A DNA stretch of 64,000 bases, taken from assembly GCA_017311315.1 (NCBI GenBank), contig CM029664.1:25179716-25243715 (forward strand), read 5' to 3'. The stretch's first letter is position 1, and every line of letters begins with the position of its first letter. The position numbers were made by a program, and so were the translations under genes. This document shows positions 56,701-64,000 of this stretch, piece after piece. Source of the stretch: Dendrocalamus latiflorus (Eukaryota; Streptophyta; Magnoliopsida; Poales; Poaceae). The notes below the pieces were generated by a model. It was not told the origin of the DNA. It made no database searches and saw nothing but the letters and a program-made list of their open reading frames with translations.

Positions 56701-59700
56701 AGATGCGAAACTAGCGTTTGGATTTTTTCTGATTCAGATTGAAACACACATCTTTCGTTTGCAATTGGGTTGCTGTTTATCTGTTCTTGCCTGTTCTTCG
56801 ATTGATTGTAGGACAACAAGTACCCCCGTGGTTACGTTGATTGTGCTCCGACAAGGTCACGAACAACCTCTGGAGTTTGTATCGATCGCTAAGGCGCAAC
56901 GTCCTTGGGGGGTTGTATTCGGGTCGTCAACGTTATCTCCATCCTCAATCGAATCTACACTTTCATCGAAGAACGGGACCGCTAGTTGCTATCGACCAAT
57001 GTTCAGCTTTAAGTATTCAGGAGCAGCCCTCAATGCAATATCAATGACTAGTCTCAAGTATTCAAAGGATATAAGTGAACCTCGTACGTATGGTGTTCGG
57101 CTGTATGGTTGTTCAAGGAAACCAACGCGTGCACCTAACTCCCCTCTTGGTTTCGGATAGCACCTCCCGTGGAGTTGGTTTCGGATGGCAACCTCCAAAC
57201 GGATTCGGAAGTGGACAGCTAGCCAAAACCGACATTCGATTCTAGGGTCGTACTCGGATTGATCTGGGAGGAGTTGTAGACACGGACTCACTTCAAGAGT
57301 CAAATGAATCTACTTTTTTTGTTTAGGATTCTAGGGCTTGTACTCGGGTTGATCTGGGAGGAGTTGTAGACACGGACTCAACTTCAAGAGTAAATTGGAT
57401 CTACTTTTTTTGTTTTAAGGGAACACAAGATCAAGTTGCGCGAAGGAACGCAAAGATCAGCACGTAAACAAAATTTCTAATGGATCAAGGCTGAACAAAA
57501 CTCGCAAAAATAGCAGATGCGAAACTAGCGTTTGGATTTTTCTGATTCAGATTGAAACATGCATCTTTCATTTGCAATTGGGTTGCTGTTTATCTTGTTC
57601 TTGCATGTTCTTCGATTGCTTGTAGGACAACAAGTACCCTCGTGGTTACGTTGATTGTGCTCCGACAAGGTCACGAACAACCTCTGGAATTGGTACGATC
57701 GCTATGGCGCAATGTCCTTGGGGGGTTGTAGTCGGGTCATCAACTGTTATCTCCATCCTCATTCGAATCTACCACTTTCATCGAAGAACGGGACCGCTAG
57801 TGCTATCACCAATGTTCAGCTTTAAGTATTCAGGAGCAGCCCTCAATGCAATATCAGTGACTAGTCTCAAGTATTCAAAGGATATAAGTGAACCTCGTAT
57901 GTATGGTGTTCGGCTGAATGGTGCTTCAAGGAAACCAACGCGTACACTAACTCCCCTCTTGGTTTTCGGATAGCACCTCCCTGGAGTTGGTTTCGGATGG
58001 CAACCTCCAAACGGATTCGGAAGTGGACAGCTACCCAAAACCGACATTGATTCTAGGGTCGTACTCGGACTGATCTGGGAGGAGTTGTAGGCACAGACTC
58101 ACTTCAAGAGTCAAATGAATCTAGTTTTTTTTGTTTGGATTCTTGGGTTGTACTCGGGTTGATCTGGGAGGAGTTGTAGACACGGACTCAATTTCAAGAG
58201 TAAATTGAATCTATTGTTTTTGTTTTAAGGGAACACAAGATCAAGTTGCGCGAAGGAACGCAAAGATCAGCACGTAAGAAAATTTCTAATGCATCAAGGC
58301 TGAACAAAACTCGCAAAAATAGCAGATGCGAAACTAGCGTTTGGATTTTTCTGATTCAGATTGAAACACACATGTTTCGTTTGCAATTGGGTTGCTGTTT
58401 ATCTGTTCTTGCCTGTTCTTCGATTGATTGCAGGACAACAAGTACCCCCGTGGTTACGTTGATTGTGCTCCGACAAGGTCACGAACAACCTCTGGAGTTT
58501 GTATCGATCGCTAAGGCGCAACGTCCTTGGGGGGTTGTATTCGGGTCGTCAACGTTATCTCCATCCTCAATCGAATCTACCACTTTCATCGAAGAACGGG
58601 ACCGCTAGTGCTATCGCCAATGTTCAGCTTTAAGTATTCAGGAGCAGCCCTCAATGCAATATCAATGACTAGTCTCAAGTATTCAAAGGATATAAGTGAA
58701 CCTGTACGTATGGTGTTCGGCTGTATGGTTGTTCAAGGAAACCAACGCGTGCACCAACTCCCCTCTTGGTTTTCCGGATAGCACCTCCGTGGAGTTGGTT
58801 TCGGATGGCAACCTCCAAACGGATTCGGAAGGGGACAGCTAGCCAAAACCGACTTCGATTCTAGGGTCGTACTCGGATTGATCTGGGAGGAGTTGTAGAC
58901 ACGGACTCACTTCAAGAGTCAAATGAATCTACTTTTTTTGTTAGGATTCTAGGGCTGTACTCGGGTTGATCTGGGAGGAGTTGTAGACACGGACTCAACT
59001 TCAAGAGTAAATTGGATCTACTTTTTTTGTTTTAAGGGAACACAAGATCAAGTTGCGCGAAGGAACGCAAAGATCAGCACGTAAACAAAATTTCTAATGG
59101 ATCAAGGCCTGAACAAAACTCGCAAAAATAGCAGATGCGAAACTAGCGTTTGGATTTTTCTGATTCAGATTGAAACATGCATCTTTCATTTGCAATTGGG
59201 TGCCTGTTTATCTTGTTCTTGCATGTTCTTCGATTGCTTGTAGGACAACAAGTACCCTCGTGGTTACGTTGATTGTGCTCCGACAAGGTCACGAACAACC
59301 TCTGGAATTGGTACCGATCGCTATGGCGCAATGTCCTTGGGGGGTTGTAGTCGGGTCATCAATGTTATCTCCATCCTCATTCGAATCTACCACTTTCATC
59401 GAAGAACGGGACCGCTAGTGCTATCACCAATGTTCAGCTTTAAGTATTCAGGAGCAGCCCTCAATGCAATATCAGTGACTAGTCTCAAGTATTCAAAGGA
59501 TATAAGTGAACCTCGTATGTATGGTGTTCGGCTGAATGGTGTTCAAGGAAACCAACGCGTACACTAACTCCCCTCTTGGTTTTCGGATAGCACCTCCCTG
59601 GAGTTGGTTTCGGATGGCAACCTCCAAACGGATTCGGAAGTGGACAGCTACCCAAAACCGACATTGATTCTAGGGTCGTACTCGGACTGATCTGGGAGGA

Positions 59701-62700
59701 GTTGTAGACAGACTCACTTCAAGAGTCAAATGAATCTAGTTTTTTTTTGTTTGGATTCTTGGGTTGTACTCGGGTTGATCTGGGAGGAGTTGTAGACACG
59801 GACTCAATTTCAAGAGTAATTGAATCTATTGTTTTGTTTTAAGGGAACACAAGATCAAGTTGCGCGAAGGAACGCAAAGATCAGCACGTAAAGAAAATTT
59901 CTAATGCATCAAGGCTGAACAAAACTCGCAAAAATAGCAGATGCGAAACTAGCGTTTGGATTTTTCTGATTCAGATTGAAACACACATCTTTCGTTTGCA
60001 ATTGGGTTGCTGTTTATCTTGTTCTGCTGTTCTTCGATTGATTGTAGGACAACAAGTACCCCGTGGTTACGTTGATTGTGCTCCGACAAGGTCACGAACA
60101 ACCTCTGGAGTTTGTATCGATCGCTAAGGCGCAACGTCCTTGGGGGGTTGTATTCGGGTCGTCAACGTTATCTCCATCCTCAATCGAATCTACCACTTTC
60201 ATCGAAGAACGGGACCGCTAGTGCTATCGCCAATGTTCAGCTTTAAGTATTCAGGAGCAGCCCTCAATGCAATATCAATGACTAGTCTCAAGTATTCAAA
60301 GGATATAAGTGAACCTGTACGTATGGTGTTCGGCTGTATGGTTGTTCAAGGAAACCAACGCGTGCACCAACTCCCCTCTTGGTTTCGGATAGCACCTCCG
60401 TGGAGTTGGTTTCGGATGGCAACCTCCAAACGGATTCGGAAGGGGACAGCTAGCCAAAACCGACTTCGATTCTAGGGTCGTACTCGGATTGATCTGGGAG
60501 GAGTTGTAGACACGGACTCACTTCAAGAGTCAAATGAATCTACTTTTTTTGTTAGGATTCTAGGGCTGTACTCGGGTTGATCTGGGAGGAGTTGTAGACA
60601 CGGACTCAACTTCAAGAGTAAATTGGATCTACTTTTTTTTGTTTTAAGGGAACACAAGATCAAGTTGCGCGAAGGAACGCAAAGATCAGCACGTAAACAA
60701 AATTTCTAATGGATCAAGGCTGAACAAAACTCGCAAAAATAGCAGATGCGAAACTAGCGTTGGATTTTTCTGATTCAGATTGAAACATGCATCTTTCATT
60801 TGCAATTGGGTGCCTGTTTATCTTGTTCTTGCATGTTCTTCGATTGCTTGTAGGACAACAAGTACCCTCGTGGTTACGTTGATTGTGCTCCGACAAGGTC
60901 ACGAACAACCTCTGGAATTTGGTACCGATCGCTATGGCGCAATGTCCTTGGGGGGTTGTAGTCGGGTCATCAATGTTATCTCCATCCTCATTCGAATCTA
61001 CCACTTTCATCGAAGAACGGGACCGCTAGTGCTATCACCAATGTTCAGCTTTAAGTATTCAGGAGCAGCCCTCAATGCAATATCAGTGACTAGTCTCAAG
61101 TATTCAAAGGATATAAGTGAACCTCGTATGTATGGTGTTCGGCTGAATGGTGTTCAAGGAAACCAACGCGTACACTAACTCCCCTCTTGGTTTTCGGATA
61201 GCACCTCCCTGGAGTTGGTTTCGGATGGCAACCTCCAAACGGATTCGGAAGTGGACAGCTACCCAAAACCGACATTGATTCTAGGGTCGTACTCGGACTG
61301 ATCTGGGAGGAGTTGTAGACAGACTCACTTCAAGAGTCAAATGAATCTAGTTTTTTTTGTTTGGATTCTTGGGTTGTACTCGGGTTGATCTGGGAGGAGT
61401 TGTAGACACCGGACTCAATTTCAAGAGTAAATTGAATCTATTGTTTTTGTTTTTAAGGGAACACAAGATCAAGTTGCGCGAAGGAACGCAAAGATCAGCA
61501 CGTAAAGAAAATTTCTAATGCATCAAGGCTGAACAAAACTCGCAAAAATAGCAGATGCGAAACTAGCGTTTGGATTTTTCTGATTCAGATTGAAACACAC
61601 ATCTTTCGTTTGCAATTGGGTTGCTGTTTATCTTGTTCTTGCCTGTTCTTCGATTGATTGTAGGACAACAAGTACCCCCGTGGTTACGTTGATTGTGCTC
61701 CGACAAGGTCACGAACAACCTCTGGAGTTTGTATCGATCGCTAAGGCGCAACGTCCTTGGGGGGTTGTATTCGGGTCGTCAACGTTATCTCCATCCTCAA
61801 TCGAATCTACCACTTTCATCGAAGAACGGGACCGCTAGTGCTATCGCCAATGTTCAGCTTTAAGTATTCAGGAGCAGCCCTCAATGCAATATCAATGACT
61901 AGTCTCAAGTATTCAAAGGATATAAGTGAACCTGTACGTATGGTGTTCGGCTGTATGGTTGTTCAAGGAAACAACGCGTGCACCAACTCCCCTCTTGGTT
62001 TCCGGATAGCACCTCCGTGGAGTGGTTTCGGATGGCAACCTCCAAACGGATTCGGAAGGGGACAGCTAGCCAAAACCGACTTCGATCTAGGGTCGTACTC
62101 GGATTGATCTGGGAGGATGTTGTAGACACGGACTCACTCAAGAGTCAAATGAATCTACTTTTTTTGTTTAGGATTCTAGGGCTGTACTCGGGTTGATCTG
62201 GGAGGAGTTTGTAGACACGGACTCAACTTCAAGAGTAAATTGGATCTACTTTTTTGTTTTAAGGGAACACAAGATCAAGTTGCGCGAAGGAACGCAAAGA
62301 TCAGCACGTAAAACAAAATTTCTAATGGATTCAAGGCCTGAACAAAACTCGCAAAAATAGCAGATGCGAAACTAGCGTTTGGATTTTTCTGATTCAGACT
62401 TGAAACATGCATCTTTCATTTGCAATTGGGGTGCCTGTTTATCTTGTTCTTGCATGTTCTCTCGATTGCTTGTAGGACAACAAGTACGCCTCGTGGTTAC
62501 GTTGATTGTGCTCCGACAAGGTCACGAACAACCTCTGGAACTTGGTACCGATCGCTATGGCGCAATGTCCTTGGGGGGTTGTAGTCGGGTCATCAATGTT
62601 ATCTCCATCCTCATTCGAATCTACCACTTTCAATCGAAGAACGGGACCGCTAGTGCTATCACCAATGTTCAGCTTTAAGTATTCAGGAGCAGCCCTCAAT

Positions 62701-64000
62701 GCAATATCAGTGACTAGTCTCAAGTATTCAAAGGATATAAGTGAACCTCGTATGTATGGTGTTCGGCTGAATGGTGTTCAAGGAAACCAACGCGTACACT
62801 AACTCCCCTCTTGGTTTTCGGATAGCACCTCCCTGGAGTTGGTTTCGGAATGGCAACCTCCAAACGGATTCGGAAGTGGACAGCTACCCAAAACCGACAT
62901 GGATTCTAGGGTCGTACTCGGACTGATCTGGGAGGAGTGTAGACAGACTCACTTCAAGAGTCAAATGACTCTAGTTTTTTTGTTTGGATTCTTGGGTTGT
63001 ACTCGGGTTGATCTGGGAGGAGTTGTAGGACACCGGACTCAATTTCAAGAGTAAATTGAATCTATTGTTTTTGTTTTAAGGGAACACAAGATCAAGTTGC
63101 GCGAAGGAACGCAAAGATCAGCACGTAAAGAAAATTTCTAATGCATCAAGGCTGAACAAAACTCGCAAAAATAGCAGATGCGAAACTAGCGTTTGGATTT
63201 TTCTGATTCAGATTGAAACACATCTTTCGTTTGCAATTGGGTGCCTGTTTATCTTGTTCTTGCATGTTCTTCGATTGATTGTAGGACAACAAGTACCCCG
63301 TGGTTACGTTGATTGTGCTCCGACAAGGTCACGAACAACCTCTGGAGTTGGTATCGATCGCTAAGGCGCAATTCCTTGGGGGGTTGTATCGGGTCGTCAA
63401 TGTTATCTCCATCCTCATCGAATCTACCACTTTCATCGAAGAACGGGACCGCTAGTGCTATCGCACAATGTTCAGCTTTAAGTATTCAGGAGCAGCCCTC
63501 AATGCAATATCATGACTAGTCTCAAGTATTCAAAGGATATAAGTGAACCTCGTATGTATGGTGTTCGGCTATGGTGTTCAAGGAAACCAACGCGTACACT
63601 AACTCCCCTCTTGGTTTCGGATAGCACCTCCCTGGAGTTGGTTTCGGATGGCAACCTCCAAACGGATTCGGAAGTGGACAGCTAGCCAAAACCGACATTG
63701 ATTCTAGGGTCGTACTCGGATTGATCTGGGAGGAGTTGTAGGCACAGGACTCACTTCAAGAGTCAAATGAATCTACTTTTTTTGTTTGGATTCTTGGGCT
63801 GTACTCGGTTGATCTGGGAGGAGTTGTAGACACGGACTCAACTTCAAGAGTAAATTGATCTACTTTTTTTGTTTTAAGGGAACACAAGATCAAGTTGCGC
63901 GAAGGAACGCAAAGATCAGCACGTAAAAAAATTTCTAATGCATCAAGGCTGAACAAAACTCGCAAAAATAGCAGATGCGAAACTAGCGTTTGGATTTTCT
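56701..64000 (-). repeat. Inverted satellite array, alternating A/B monomers to the window end
   Basis: Anchors at 56978, 57793, 58601, 59411, 60214, 61022, 61831, 62646 and 63449, spacing 803-815. Types alternate strictly: A (near 56748), B (57557), A (58366), B (59174), A (59980), B (60782), A (61592), B (62403), and an A-like copy (63218). This is the same dimer organisation as the forward half, so the two halves belong to the same satellite. Single-base indels remain frequent, for example near 62000-62700. No genes. Confidence 0.92.

Noticed and set aside
37292..64000. CENP-B-box-like motif near CGAAGAACGGG in each monomer
   Set aside because: The pattern TTCGnnnnAnnCGGG is not met: two bases are missing between the A and CGGG, and most copies lack the initial TTCG.
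1..64000. CRISPR array or other prokaryotic repeat system
   Set aside because: The repeat unit is about 807 bp with no spacers, and the window carries plant LTR retrotransposons.

Overview
The window comes from a plant nuclear genome, most likely a grass. It holds no recognisable host gene. About three quarters of it is one tandem repeat with a monomer of about 807 bp; I count 61 monomer anchors. The rest is three LTR-retrotransposon insertions, each with a clean 5-bp target-site duplication, and two 100-N assembly gaps. The plant call rests on plant-type Ty3/gypsy elements with an initiator-Met tRNA primer site. The grass call is an inference from the element types and the GC-rich LTR promoter region.

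Layout. 1-2086: array. 2087-5693: 3.6-kb solo LTR (target duplication AACCC). 5694-9790: array. 9791-9890: gap. 9891-17572: array with a 3,197-bp four-monomer higher-order unit. 17573-21992: non-autonomous Ty3/gypsy element with one gag-like 699-aa ORF (target duplication GTCCG). 21993-23012: array. 23013-30288: full-length Ty3/gypsy element with an intact 1,607-aa gag-pol (target duplication GGTGC). 30289-37191: array. 37192-37291: gap. 37292-64000: the same array in the opposite orientation, first a distinct monomer type (C), then a mosaic zone, then alternating A and B types. When the insertions and one duplication copy are subtracted, the monomer register is restored exactly (807-808 bp) at all three sites, so all three landed in a pre-existing array.

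The most interesting point is the origin of the satellite. Each monomer contains two blocks homologous to the 5' leader of the retroelements in the window. Between them, in opposite orientation, lies a block of about 225 bp homologous to the 3' end of their LTR, including the LTR terminus. The tandem repeat therefore looks built from rearranged pieces of the same retrotransposon family that now inserts into it. That family shows features of the centromeric (CRM/CR) chromoviruses: LTRs starting TGATGCGGA, a polyprotein whose 3' end runs into the 3' LTR, no canonical chromodomain, and a non-autonomous partner. A centromeric or pericentromeric location is a reasonable hypothesis but is not shown by sequence alone.

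The two coding elements appear to work as a pair. The autonomous one supplies protease, reverse transcriptase, RNase H and integrase. The non-autonomous one keeps LTR ends, primer site, polypurine tract and a gag domain, so it was probably mobilised in trans. Both are very young: one substitution between the 658-bp LTRs of the autonomous element, and none (one 11-bp indel) between those of the non-autonomous one. The inverted half carries many scattered single-base indels and starts at a gap, so its orientation and fine structure should be treated as provisional.
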